From JAKACA01 sp963769255 (GTDB lineage Bacteria; Actinomycetota; Acidimicrobiia; Acidimicrobiales; Bog-793), in the NCBI GenBank assembly GCA_963769255.1, contig CAVYKV010000001.1:2604001-2668000 (forward strand): a DNA stretch of 64,000 nt, written 5' to 3'. Positions 45,020 to 52,680 of the stretch are shown piece after piece. Below the pieces are notes generated by a model. The model was not told where the DNA came from. It made no database searches and saw nothing but the letters and a program-made list of their open reading frames with translations. Within the stretch, counting starts at the first letter, position 1, and each line of letters opens with the position of its first letter. The position numbers and the translations under genes are program-made.

Positions 45020-45880
45020 CCGGGGGTCCGCGGCCCCGATCTGGCCCGGTAGGGCCGGCGCCGGCACGGATCGGGCGCGCCGGGCCGCCTCGAAGCACAG
45101 CACAGCGGCCGTCATGGCGACGTTGAGCGACTCGCTGCCTCCGGCCATCGGGATGGTGACGGTCCCGTCGAGTGTCGTCTCGAGGGCGGGGGCGAGTCCG
45201 GAGGCCTCGTTCCCGAGCACGAGGGCGACCGGCCCCGAGAGGTCGGCGGCGAGGTAGTCGAGACCACCTCGTGCCGTCGTGCCGAGGAGGCGGAGGCCAC
45301 CGGCGCGAAGCAGCTGCAGGGTCTCGGCTGCCTCAGGCCCCTTCACGACGGGCAGCTCGAAGATGGCGCCGGCGCTGGCGCGCACGACTTTCGGGTTGGC
45401 CGGGTCGACGCAACCGGCACAGGCGATGACGCCGGCCGAGCCGGAGGCGGCGGCGATGCGGAGGACGGCCCCGAGGTTGCCGGGATCGCGAACGTCGGCG
45501 CAGACGAGGTAGAGGCGGTCGCCCGGCGGGGCCGCCTCCAGCAGCACCGGGAGCGTCACCTCCGCGACGGCCACGACGGCGCAGACCGGCTGGGGGGTGA
45601 CCGTGTCGGCGACGCGCTCCATGACGCCGGGGCCGAGGTCGAACACGCGAGCGCCGTGCCGCTCGAGCTCGGTCAGCAGGCGGTCGATGTCAGGGTGGCG
45701 GCGCCCTTCCGGGGCCACGAAGACGGACTCGATCGTCCGCCCATTGCGGAGGGCGACCTCGACGAGCTTCGATCCTTCGGCGACGAGGACCCCCTCGGAC
45801 TGGCGGGCGCTCGACCGGCTCAGGAGCCGGCGAAGGCGCTGGACGCGCTGATGCCGGATGCCCAGGCCGCTCGCGCTCAG
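45017..45880 (-). CDS. SpoU/TrmH-family RNA 2'-O-methyltransferase, probable CTG start
   Basis: About 287 residues. SPOUT motifs: DVRDPGNLGAVLRIAAASG (motif 1), LVLGNEASGL (motif 2) and IPMAGGSESLNVAMTAAV (motif 3, AdoMet knot). The N-terminal substrate-binding domain (IRHQRVQRLRRLLSRSSARQ, VLVAEGSKLVEVALRNG) is encoded upstream of the first GTG (45718), with no ATG, GTG or TTG in that frame. A CTG at 45880-45878 sits seven bases after AGGAGG and overlaps the rplT stop as CTGA, so it is the best start. Modifies 23S rRNA or tRNA ribose, AdoMet-dependent; target unknown. Last gene of infC-rpmI-rplT-trmH. Confidence 0.82.
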   Translation of the reverse strand: MSASGLGIRHQRVQRLRRLLSRSSARQSEGVLVAEGSKLVEVALRNGRTIESVFVAPEGRRHPDIDRLLTELERHGARVFDLGPGVMERVADTVTPQPVCAVVAVAEVTLPVLLEAAPPGDRLYLVCADVRDPGNLGAVLRIAAASGSAGVIACAGCVDPANPKVVRASAGAIFELPVVKGPEAAETLQLLRAGGLRLLGTTARGGLDYLAADLSGPVALVLGNEASGLAPALETTLDGTVTIPMAGGSESLNVAMTAAVLCFEAARRARSVPAPALPGQIGAADPR

Positions 45881-46344
45881 GAGGCGGCCTCCTCGGCCGG
45901 CGCCATGTCCTCGTCGTCGGCGGCCGTGGCACTCTCGTCGTCGGCCTTCCGGGTGCCGGCGCCGCCTGCCGAGGCGGCAGGGGCGGCCCCTTCCTCGCCG
46001 TCGGCGACGAGGCGGACGAGGGTGGCAAAGGCCTCGGGGTCACGCACGGCCAGGTCGGCGAGGATGCGGCGGTCGACCTCGATGCCCTCTCGGTGGAGCC
46101 CGGCGATGAAGCGGCTGTAGGGCATGCCGTTCAGGCGGGCGGCGGCGTTGATGCGCTGGATCCAGAGCTTTCGGAAGTCCCCTTTGCGCGCCCGCCGGTC
46201 GCGGTAGGCGTACTGCAGCGAGTGCATGACCTGCTCGTTCGCAGACCGGTACGAGCGCGACTTGTTCCCGTAGAAGCCCTGGGCGCGCTCGAGGACGGTC
46301 CGGCGGTGCTTCTTCCCGTGGACAGCGCGCTTCACCCTTGCCAT
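45877..46344 (-). CDS. rplT: Ribosomal protein L20, with acidic C-terminal extension
   Basis: 155 residues. Standard L20 core for the first ~117 (MARVKRAVHGKKHRRTVL, GFYGNKSRSYRSANEQV, RRARKGDFRKLWIQRINAAAR). The remaining ~35 residues are an Ala/Asp/Glu tail (KADDESATAADDEDMAPAEE) not found in classic L20. Binds 23S rRNA early in 50S assembly. Its stop overlaps the putative CTG start of the methyltransferase. Confidence 0.96.
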   Translation of the reverse strand: MARVKRAVHGKKHRRTVLERAQGFYGNKSRSYRSANEQVMHSLQYAYRDRRARKGDFRKLWIQRINAAARLNGMPYSRFIAGLHREGIEVDRRILADLAVRDPEAFATLVRLVADGEEGAAPAASAGGAGTRKADDESATAADDEDMAPAEEAAS

Positions 46345-46455
46345 CTGGGGCTCCTTTCCTCAGTTCATCCGCGATGGTTGTGGTCTGTGAGGCCCGGGCA
46401 CCGCCCGGGCTTCGACCGGCGCCCGCAGGTCGCCGGTGGCGGTTCGGCAGCGGCC

Positions 46456-46650
46456 TCAGAGGCCGAGCAGCCGCCGCACGTTCTTCTCGTCGGCCTTGGA
46501 CACGTCGACGTCGGCGGCGAGCCGCCGCGTCCGCACCGAGTTCTTGTGCTCGAGCAGGTGCTTGCGGTTCTGCTGCCGCCGCCGGAGCCGGCCGGTGCCC
46601 GTGACCTTGAAGCGGGCGGCCGCCCCTCGATCCGTCTTGCGCTTTGGCAT
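46456..46650 (-). CDS. rpmI: Ribosomal protein L35
   Basis: 64 residues, basic; MPKRKTDRGAAARFKVTGTG and RQQNRKHLLEHKNS are diagnostic. Starts five bases after the infC stop; 111 bp precede rplT. Confidence 0.96.
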   Translation of the reverse strand: MPKRKTDRGAAARFKVTGTGRLRRRQQNRKHLLEHKNSVRTRRLAADVDVSKADEKNVRRLLGL

Positions 46651-46655
46651 CGTCC

Positions 46656-47432
46656 TTACTCCTCCGTCCCTGTCGTACCGCTCGTCCCACCCGACACCAC
46701 CGTCGCCTGGACGGGCGACGCGCCGTCCGGGCCGGCAGTCGTGGCCGCCGGCTCACTGGCTGCCGGCTCACTGGCCGCTGGTTCGCTGGGCGCCGGTCCA
46801 CTGGCTGCCGGTGGCGCAGCTGACTGCCCGGCGCCTCCGGAGCTGCCGGGTACCACGTGCGCCGCCCGCGCCTCGTTCTGGGCGCGTGCGGCGTCGGCCT
46901 GCCTGGCTCGTTTGTCGGGTGCGAGCACCATCACCATGTTCTTCCCATCGAGACGGGCCTCCGACTCGATGCGGGCGGTGCCGTCGAGCTGCTCGGCGAT
47001 GCGATCGAGGATGCGCTTGCCGAGCTCGGAGTGGAAGACCTCCCGGCCCCGGAACATCACCGTGATCTTCACCTTGTGCCCGTCATGGAGGAATTTCATG
47101 ACCTGCCGGGTCTTGGTCTCGAAGTCGCCGGCCCCGATCTTCGGGCGGTACTTCATCTCCTTGATCCCGATGCTGTTCGACTTGCGACGGGACTCCTTCG
47201 CCCGTTGCGCTTCGTCGAACTTGAATTTCCCGTAGTCCATGATCCGGCACACCGGCGGGCTGGCGAGCGGAGCCACCTCGACGAGGTCGAGATCCTGCGC
47301 CTGAGCGATCTGCAGCGCCTCGTACAGTGGCTTGATCCCGAGCTGGCGCCCTTCAGGGTCTACCAGTCGGACCTCGCGAGCCCGGATGCGGTCGTTGATC
47401 CGAGGCTCGTTGGTGGTTGGTGCGTTGGTGAT
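46656..47432 (-). CDS. infC: Translation initiation factor IF-3, probable ATC start
   Basis: About 258 residues from ATC 47432. IF-3 N domain: INDRIRAREVRLVDPEGRQLG, then DLVEVAPLASPPVCRIMDYG; linker KFKFDEAQRAKESRRKS; C domain EMKYRPKIGAGDFETK, VMFRGREVFH, LDGKNMVMVLAP. Prevents 50S joining and checks the start codon. No ATG or GTG lies close to the conserved start; ATC at 47432 has GAGAGGA ten bases upstream, and rare start codons are known for infC (AUU in E. coli) and used for autoregulation. ATG 47477 (residues MPHPTC) is the alternative but lacks a ribosome binding site. The ~70-residue C-terminal tail is Ala/Pro/Ser-rich. Confidence 0.88.
   Translation of the reverse strand: MTNAPTTNEPRINDRIRAREVRLVDPEGRQLGIKPLYEALQIAQAQDLDLVEVAPLASPPVCRIMDYGKFKFDEAQRAKESRRKSNSIGIKEMKYRPKIGAGDFETKTRQVMKFLHDGHKVKITVMFRGREVFHSELGKRILDRIAEQLDGTARIESEARLDGKNMVMVLAPDKRARQADAARAQNEARAAHVVPGSSGGAGQSAAPPAASGPAPSEPAASEPAASEPAATTAGPDGASPVQATVVSGGTSGTTGTEE
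46744..46812 (-). repeat. 15-bp tandem repeat inside infC
   Basis: About 4.5 imperfect 15-bp units (first unit GCCGCCGGCTCACTG, plus strand) encode the repeated SEPAA pentapeptide in the IF-3 tail. The unit length keeps the frame, so copy number can vary without breaking the gene. Confidence 0.75.
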
Positions 47433-47621
47433 CGGCTGTCGGTCCTCTCTCGTCCTACCGCACGTCGGGTGCGGCATAGCGAACGGGGAGGCGAGGCGAG
47501 GCGATCGCCAGCCCTTCCGGTGGACCCGGCGCACTCGGGTGCCCCGACCGCTGACGGTCGGGCTGTGGCCGGGTGGGAGAGCGCACGAGCGCACCCCGCT
47601 TCCCCATGGATTGTCGGGCTC

Positions 47622-47627
47622 TACGCT
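47622..47627 (+). promoter_or_regulatory. -10-like box of the DUF1844 gene, leaderless type
   Basis: TACGCT ends seven bases before the GTG at 47635; TTGTCG at 47611-47616 is too close for a standard -35. No ribosome binding site is seen. Confidence 0.35.
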
Positions 47628-47634
47628 AGCAGCC

Positions 47635-48105
47635 GTGAGCAGCCTCTGGACACCCGAAGGTGAGCACAGGGTCCCACGGCCGAGCGGGGAGGGCGCCCCG
47701 ACTGGCCCTGCCGGTGGGGCGCCGCCCGGAGGCGGAGGCGGGGACTTCGGAGGGCCGCCGGGGTCCGAGGCGAGCGAGGAGGAGCTGCGTGCCCTTGCCC
47801 GCGAGCTCGCCGAGACGCCCGTCGAGGACATCATCGCCAACCACGCCTACGGCCTCTTCGAGCTCGCCGCCCTCCACCTCTCCCAGATGCCCGTCAACCT
47901 CGTCGCCGCCCGCCTCGCCATCGACGCCATGGGTGCGCTCGTCGACGGGCTGGGCGACCGCCTCGGTGGCCACGCCGCCACCCTTGCCGACGGACTCACG
48001 CAGCTCCGGCTCGCCTACGTGCGCATCTCCGAGGCGGCGACGCCGGCTGCCCCGGCGGGAGACGGAGTCGGGGCTGCGGCACCGCCCGAGCCCGGCGAGG
48101 CCTGA
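47635..48105 (+). CDS. DUF1844 family protein
   Basis: 156 residues. A Gly/Pro-rich N-terminus (about 45 residues) precedes the helical DUF1844-like domain (ANHAYGLFELAALHLSQMPV, ARLAIDAMGALVDGLGDRLG, LADGLTQLRLAYVRI). Function of the family is unknown. It is divergent from infC, a pairing common in actinobacteria. GTG at 47635 was chosen because a -10-like box precedes it; the open frame upstream to 47332 is antisense to infC. Confidence 0.82.
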   Translation: MSSLWTPEGEHRVPRPSGEGAPTGPAGGAPPGGGGGDFGGPPGSEASEEELRALARELAETPVEDIIANHAYGLFELAALHLSQMPVNLVAARLAIDAMGALVDGLGDRLGGHAATLADGLTQLRLAYVRISEAATPAAPAGDGVGAAAPPEPGEA

Positions 48106-48130
48106 GAGCGGCGGTCAGCCTCCAAGCTGC

Positions 48131-48382
48131 TCAGCGGCTCGGCGCCGACGCTCCCACCGGCCGCACGCTTCGCGCCTCCACGGTGCCGCCCAGCCCGGCA
48201 ACGGTGACGAAGGCCACGAGCGTCCCGACCTCGATCTGGCGGGTCCCGTCGGTGATGGCCGTGCAGTGGAAGGGGAAGACGGCGGCGGCCGCCGACGACG
48301 GCGGGTCGACCGCCTGCAGCGTCCCGAGGCCGCGAGCGGCGTCGTAGGCAGTCACCCGCCCGAGCCGGGCGCCGGCGTTCAA
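48131..48382 (-). CDS. Cold-shock-like small protein
   Basis: 83 residues. The pattern GRVTAYDAARGLGTLQAVD, FPFHCTAITDGTRQIEVG and LVAFVTVAG follows an OB-fold cold-shock-like protein with divergent RNP motifs. The TTG start overlaps the hisG stop (TTGA), so translation would be coupled; its own ribosome binding site is weak. It ends the minus-strand run def-fmt-rpe-mog-rib-hisG. Nucleic-acid binding is inferred only. Confidence 0.7.
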   Translation of the reverse strand: MNAGARLGRVTAYDAARGLGTLQAVDPPSSAAAAVFPFHCTAITDGTRQIEVGTLVAFVTVAGLGGTVEARSVRPVGASAPSR

Positions 48383-49254
48383 TGGACGATCTTCGAGAGG
48401 GCGAGCTCGATGATGTCGCTCGCCCCCCGCTCCTTGAGCGCCGGGATGAGGGCGTTGATCTCGCTCTTCGGGACGACGGTCTCGACGGCGTAGGCGTCGT
48501 CACCGAACAGCTTGGACACGGTGGGCGACTTCATGGAGGGCAGCACGTCGATGACGGCGTCGAGGTCGGCCGACGAGACGTTCAGCTTCACGAGCACCTT
48601 GCCGCGGGCCTCTAGCGTCCCCTGCAGGAGGACGAGGAGCTGTGCCATGGCGCGGGCCTTGCCGGCGTCGGCGTGGGAGTCCTTGTTGGCGATCAGTTCG
48701 GTGTGGGAGACGAGGAGCGTGTCGATGACACGCAGCCCGGCCGCCCGGATGGCCCGACCCGTCTCGGTGATCTCGACGACGGCGTCGGCGATCTCGGGCA
48801 CCTTCGCCTCCGTCGCCCCGTAGGAGAAACGGACGTCGGCTTCGACCCCGTGACTCGCCAGGAAGCGCTCGGTGAGCCTCGGGTACTCGGTCGCCACGCG
48901 ACAGCCCTGCGGAAGGTCGGCGACGGTGGCGATGGGCGAGTCCGAGCCGACGGCGAGCACGACGCGGATGGGCGACGAGGTGGCTTTCGAGTAGTGGAGG
49001 CGGCCGAGGGAGACCACGTCGGCACCCGTCTCCTCGATCCAGTCCCGCCCGGTGATGCCGAGGTCGAAGAGTCCCTCCGCCACGTAGGAAGGAATCTCCT
49101 GCGGCCGCAGGATGCGGACCTCGTCGACACGGGGGTCATCGATCGTGGCCGTGTAGTCGACCTCCGAGGACCGCCGCACGGCGAGGTCGGCCTCGGCGAA
49201 GAGGGTGAAGGTGGCCTCTTCGAGCGATCCCTTCGGCAGGACGAGGCGGAGCAC
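48379..49254 (-). CDS. hisG: ATP phosphoribosyltransferase, long form
   Basis: 291 residues. First step of histidine synthesis: condenses ATP and PRPP. Catalytic part LRLVLPKGSLEEATFTLF, FDLGITGRDWIEETGADV, VATEYPRLTERFLASHG and the PRPP loop near DAVVEITETGRAIRAAGL. The C-terminal ~75 residues (KVLVKLNVSSADLDAVIDVL, VPKSEINALIPALKERGA) are the ACT-like regulatory domain, so HisZ is not required. GTG start 11 bp after ribH. Confidence 0.93.
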   Translation of the reverse strand: MLRLVLPKGSLEEATFTLFAEADLAVRRSSEVDYTATIDDPRVDEVRILRPQEIPSYVAEGLFDLGITGRDWIEETGADVVSLGRLHYSKATSSPIRVVLAVGSDSPIATVADLPQGCRVATEYPRLTERFLASHGVEADVRFSYGATEAKVPEIADAVVEITETGRAIRAAGLRVIDTLLVSHTELIANKDSHADAGKARAMAQLLVLLQGTLEARGKVLVKLNVSSADLDAVIDVLPSMKSPTVSKLFGDDAYAVETVVPKSEINALIPALKERGASDIIELALSKIVH

Positions 49255-49265
49255 GGCCGAACTCC

Positions 49266-49817
49266 CTAACGAGGCGTCGCGGCGGTGCCGGCCGCCGGCG
49301 GCGAGCCGGCGACGAGCGATCGCACGAGGTTCGCCATCTCGACGACGGTCTCGACGGTCTCCTCCCCCTTGTTGCCGACGGACCCGCCCGAGCGCTCCAA
49401 CGCCTGGAAGGCGTTCTCCGTCGTGAGCACGCCGAAGGCCACCGGCACACCCGTCTCGAGCTGCACCTGCTGCAGCCCGCGGGCGCACTCGCCCGCCACG
49501 AAGTCGAAGTGGGCGGTCTCCCCGCGGATGACGACCCCGAGGCAGGCGACGCCGTCGTAGCCGGCGCGGGCGGCCGCCTGCGCCGCCAGTGGCAGCTCGA
49601 AGCTGCCCGGCACCCACACGACGAGCCGGTCCGCCTGCTCGACGCCGCAGTCGTCGAGCTTGCGCAGCGCCCCGTCGAGGAGGCGGGCCGTCAGGCCGCC
49701 GTTGAAGCGGGCGCAGGCGACGGCGATGCGCAGCCCCCGGCCGTCGTGCGAGCCGACGAGGGCCCCCTCTGTGACGCCTTCGTCGAGCGGTGAGAGACGG
49801 TGGGTCGCCTCAACCAT
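49266..49817 (-). CDS. ribH: 6,7-dimethyl-8-ribityllumazine synthase
   Basis: 183 residues. Joins the ribityl pyrimidine with dihydroxybutanone phosphate. Key blocks: IAVACARFNGGLTARLLDGA, VWVPGSFELPLAAQAAA, CLGVVIRGETAHFDFV (with the catalytic His) and VAFGVLTTENAFQALERSGG. It carries ~28 extra N-terminal residues and a short Ala/Pro tail. Start overlaps the ribBA stop by eight bases. Confidence 0.94.
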   Translation of the reverse strand: MVEATHRLSPLDEGVTEGALVGSHDGRGLRIAVACARFNGGLTARLLDGALRKLDDCGVEQADRLVVWVPGSFELPLAAQAAARAGYDGVACLGVVIRGETAHFDFVAGECARGLQQVQLETGVPVAFGVLTTENAFQALERSGGSVGNKGEETVETVVEMANLVRSLVAGSPPAAGTAATPR

Positions 49818-51090
49818 CGACGCCGGCGGGATCGGGCTCGCGGTCGTCGTCGTGCTCGCCGTTGAGGAAGGCTTCCCCGTCTTCGAGCTGACCGAGGAAG
49901 TGGCCGAGCCGCTCGCGCTTGGTCTGGAGGTAGCGGAGGTTCTCCGGGTTGGGCGCCGACTCGATGGACACCCGTTCGACGATGTCGAGCCCGAAACCCT
50001 CCAGGCCGCCGTACTTGGCCGGGTTGTTCGTCATGAGCCGCATCGTCGTGACGCCGAGGTCGACGAGGATCTGGGCCCCGATGCCGTACTCGCGGTTGTC
50101 GACCGGCAAGCCGAGGTCCAAGTTGGCATCCACGGTGTCACGACCCTGCTCCTGCAGCGTGTAGGCGCGCAGCTTGTGGGCGAGCCCGATGCCGCGTCCC
50201 TCGTGCCCGCGCAGGTAGACGACGACTCCGCAGCCATCGGCGGCGATCTTCTCGAGAGCGAACTGGAGCTGGGGGCCGCAGTCGCAGCGCTGCGATCCGA
50301 AGACATCGCCCGTGAGGCACTCGCTGTGCACGCGGACAAGGACGTTCTGGCGGCCGGCGACGTCGCCGGCGACGAGGGCGAAGTGGTGCTCGCCGTCCAC
50401 GGTGGAGAGGTAGGCGTGCCCCGTGAACTCCCCGTACTCGGTCGGGATGCGGGCGGAGGCGATGCGCTCGACGAGCTTCTCCCGGTGGCGGCGGTAGCGC
50501 ACGATGTCGGCGATCGTGATCATCTGCAGGCCGTGGTGGGCGGCGAAGGCCTCGAGCTCGGGGCGGCGGGCCATCCCCCGCTTGTCGGCGGTCAGGATCT
50601 CGCAGAGGACACCGGCCGGATTGCGGCCGGCAAGGCGGGCGAGGTCGATCGTGGCCTCCGTGTGCCCGGCCCGCTTGAGCACGCCGCCGGTGCGGTAGCG
50701 CAAGGGGAAGACGTGACCCGGGCGGGCTAGGTCGTTCGGGCGCGTCTCCGGGTCGATGAGCGCCTGGATGGTGGCGGCGCGGTCATGGGCGGAGATGCCC
50801 GTCGTCGTTCCCGGTTTGTAGTCGACGGCGACGGTGAAGGCGGTGCGCTGCGACTCGGTGTTGTTGGGCACCATGAGCGGCAGCTCGAGCTCGTCGAGAC
50901 GCTCCGGGGTGAGCGGGACGCAGATGAGCCCGGACGTGTAGGCGAGGAAGAAGGCGATCTTCTCGGGCGTGGCGAACTCGGCGGCCATGACGAGGTCGCC
51001 CTCGTTCTCGCGGTCCTCGTCGTCGACGACAACGACCATCTCGCCGCGGCCAATGGCCGCAATGGCTTCTTCAACGTTCGACAGCGGCAC
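49810..51090 (-). CDS. ribBA: Bifunctional DHBP synthase / GTP cyclohydrolase II
   Basis: 426 residues. N-terminal RibB: VVVVDDEDRENEGDLVMAAE, GISAHDRAATIQAL, RPGHVFPLRYRTGGVLKRAGHTEA. C-terminal RibA from about residue 205: LVRVHSECLTGDVFGSQRCDCG with the zinc Cys set, VYLRGHEGRGIGLAHKLRAY, and NNPAKYGGLEGFGLDIVERV. Supplies both riboflavin precursors. GTG start follows GAGGAG at seven bases. It is 31 bp after ribD; the riboflavin synthase gene (ribE) usually between them is absent. Confidence 0.95.
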   Translation of the reverse strand: MPLSNVEEAIAAIGRGEMVVVVDDEDRENEGDLVMAAEFATPEKIAFFLAYTSGLICVPLTPERLDELELPLMVPNNTESQRTAFTVAVDYKPGTTTGISAHDRAATIQALIDPETRPNDLARPGHVFPLRYRTGGVLKRAGHTEATIDLARLAGRNPAGVLCEILTADKRGMARRPELEAFAAHHGLQMITIADIVRYRRHREKLVERIASARIPTEYGEFTGHAYLSTVDGEHHFALVAGDVAGRQNVLVRVHSECLTGDVFGSQRCDCGPQLQFALEKIAADGCGVVVYLRGHEGRGIGLAHKLRAYTLQEQGRDTVDANLDLGLPVDNREYGIGAQILVDLGVTTMRLMTNNPAKYGGLEGFGLDIVERVSIESAPNPENLRYLQTKRERLGHFLGQLEDGEAFLNGEHDDDREPDPAGVDG

Positions 51091-51121
51091 CGTCCGGCTC
51101 CTCGCGATCTGGCACTCCAGC

Positions 51122-52135
51122 CTACTGGGCGCCCAAAGGCAGCACGTCCAGGCGGACGTCGTCCCCGAAGCGCTGCACGCCGGCGAGGCGCCCCCGCCAG
51201 AGGTCGGCCATCGTGGGGGCGCCGGGGCCCGCGAACATCGGCCGGCCGTCGGCGCCCCCGAGAAACCCCGCCGTCACGTACACGACGTACCGGTCCACCG
51301 CCCCGATCTCGTGCAGCTCCTTGGCGACGCCGGCGCCGCCCTCCACGAGCAGCTGCAGGACGCCGGCCCGGCCGAGCTCGTCGAGGACGCCGCGCACGTC
51401 GCCGGCCAGCTCGAGGGCCGGCAGCAGACGGGCGCTTTCCGGCGCCCGCCCGAGCACCACCCGCAGCGGCTGACGCTCGGGCGGCGGTTCGGTGCGGACG
51501 TCGAGGCGGGGGTCGTCCGCTCGTACCGTGCCGGCACCGACGAGGATGGCGTCGCTCTCCGCCCGCAGCTGCTGCACGTCGGCGCGCGCCTGCGCTCCGG
51601 TGATCCACCGGCTCGTCCCGTCCGGGGCGGCGATACGCCCGTCCAGGGTGGCGGCCAGCTTCAGGACGACATAGGGGCGCAGCGTCCTGCGCTGCACGAG
51701 GTACGGCCGTAGCTGCTCGGTCGCCTCCGCCTCGAGCGCGCCCGAGGTCACCTCGATGCCGGCCGCCTCGAGGCGGGCGATGCCCCGGCCCTGCGTGCGG
51801 TCGTCCGGATCGACGAGGGCGACGACGGCTCGCCGGATGCCGGCAGCGACGAGGGCCTCGGCGCACGGGGGCGTCAACCCGTAGTGGGCGCAGGGCTCCA
51901 GCGTCGAGTAGCACGTGCCGCCCCGGGCACGCTCGCCGGCCGCCTGGAGCGCCGTCACCTCGGCATGCGGCCCCCTGCCCGGGGCGGTCGCCCCCTCCCC
52001 CGCCAGGTCGCCGGCGGCGTCGAGCACGACGGCACCCACCCACGGCCTCGGCGAGGTGAGCGCCCTGACGCTGCGGCCGAGCTCGAGCGCCCGCGTCATC
52101 CAGCGGGCGTCCTCGAGGCGCTCGTCGAGACTCAG
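51122..52135 (-). CDS. ribD: Riboflavin deaminase/reductase, probable CTG start
   Basis: 337 residues. Deaminase zinc site: HAEVTAL (His-Ala-Glu) and EPCAHYGLTPPCAEALV. Reductase half: RPYVVLKLAATLDGRIAAPDG, ITGAQARADVQQLRAESDAILVG region, LQLLVEGGAGVAKELHE. The normal RibD start (DERLEDARWMTRALELG) has no ATG, GTG or TTG in front of it near enough; a CTG at 52135-52133 lies five bases after GGGAGG and overlaps the mog stop as CTGA. Met at 52099 would delete part of helix 1; an open frame to 52201 would overlap mog by 70 bp. Confidence 0.87.
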   Translation of the reverse strand: MSLDERLEDARWMTRALELGRSVRALTSPRPWVGAVVLDAAGDLAGEGATAPGRGPHAEVTALQAAGERARGGTCYSTLEPCAHYGLTPPCAEALVAAGIRRAVVALVDPDDRTQGRGIARLEAAGIEVTSGALEAEATEQLRPYLVQRRTLRPYVVLKLAATLDGRIAAPDGTSRWITGAQARADVQQLRAESDAILVGAGTVRADDPRLDVRTEPPPERQPLRVVLGRAPESARLLPALELAGDVRGVLDELGRAGVLQLLVEGGAGVAKELHEIGAVDRYVVYVTAGFLGGADGRPMFAGPGAPTMADLWRGRLAGVQRFGDDVRLDVLPLGAQ

Positions 52136-52680
52136 TGGGGCCTCCCGCCGCCGAGGAGGTCGAGGGCATGCGGTACGACGTCGATGATGGCGTCGAGGCA
52201 CTCGAGGGCGCCCTTCGGCGAACCGGGGAGGTTGCAGATGAGGGCGGCCCGTTTCGTGCCGGCGACACTTCGCGAGAGTCGACCGAGCGGGCTGGCGAGC
52301 CGCATGGCCTCGGCGAGGCCGGGTGCATCGCGCTCGAGGACGGACTTCGTGCCCTCCGGCGTCCGGTCCCGCGGCCCGAAGCCGGTCCCCCCCGTCGTCA
52401 CGATCAGCCCGCCGAAGCCGGAGGACATGACCTCGAGGGCGGCCGCCACCTCGCGGTCGCCGTCCGGCACGACGCGCCGCTCGACGACCTCGAAGCCGTG
52501 GGACACGAGCGCCTCGGCGACGGCCTTGCCACCGCCGTCCTCCCGTGCGCCGCTCGACACACCGTCGGAGACCGTGAGGACCTTCGCCTGCAGCTTCGGC
52601 GCCTCCGGCCCGTGGTCATGGTCGTGGCCGTGCCTGTGGTCGGGGCCGTGGTCGGGCTGGTGCCCCGGAGCCCCGCTCAC
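52132..52680 (-). CDS. MoaB/Mog-type molybdopterin protein with His-rich N-terminus
   Basis: 182 residues. The fold's molybdopterin-binding motifs are clear: VLTVSDGVSSGAREDGGGKA, LIVTTGGTGFGPRDRTPEGT, ALICNLPGSPKGALECLDAI. The first ~25 residues include a dense His/Asp/Gly run (HQPDHGPDHRHGHDHDHG), likely a metal-binding tail added to the normal ~155-residue protein. Adenylylates or scaffolds molybdopterin before metal insertion. GTG start overlaps the rpe stop. No other moa/moe gene is nearby. Confidence 0.86.
   Translation of the reverse strand: MSGAPGHQPDHGPDHRHGHDHDHGPEAPKLQAKVLTVSDGVSSGAREDGGGKAVAEALVSHGFEVVERRVVPDGDREVAAALEVMSSGFGGLIVTTGGTGFGPRDRTPEGTKSVLERDAPGLAEAMRLASPLGRLSRSVAGTKRAALICNLPGSPKGALECLDAIIDVVPHALDLLGGGRPH

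Noticed and set aside
46656..47840. Extended infC frame starting at 47840
   Set aside because: The extra N-terminus is low-complexity and antisense to the DUF1844 gene; IF-3 homology starts at about 47430.
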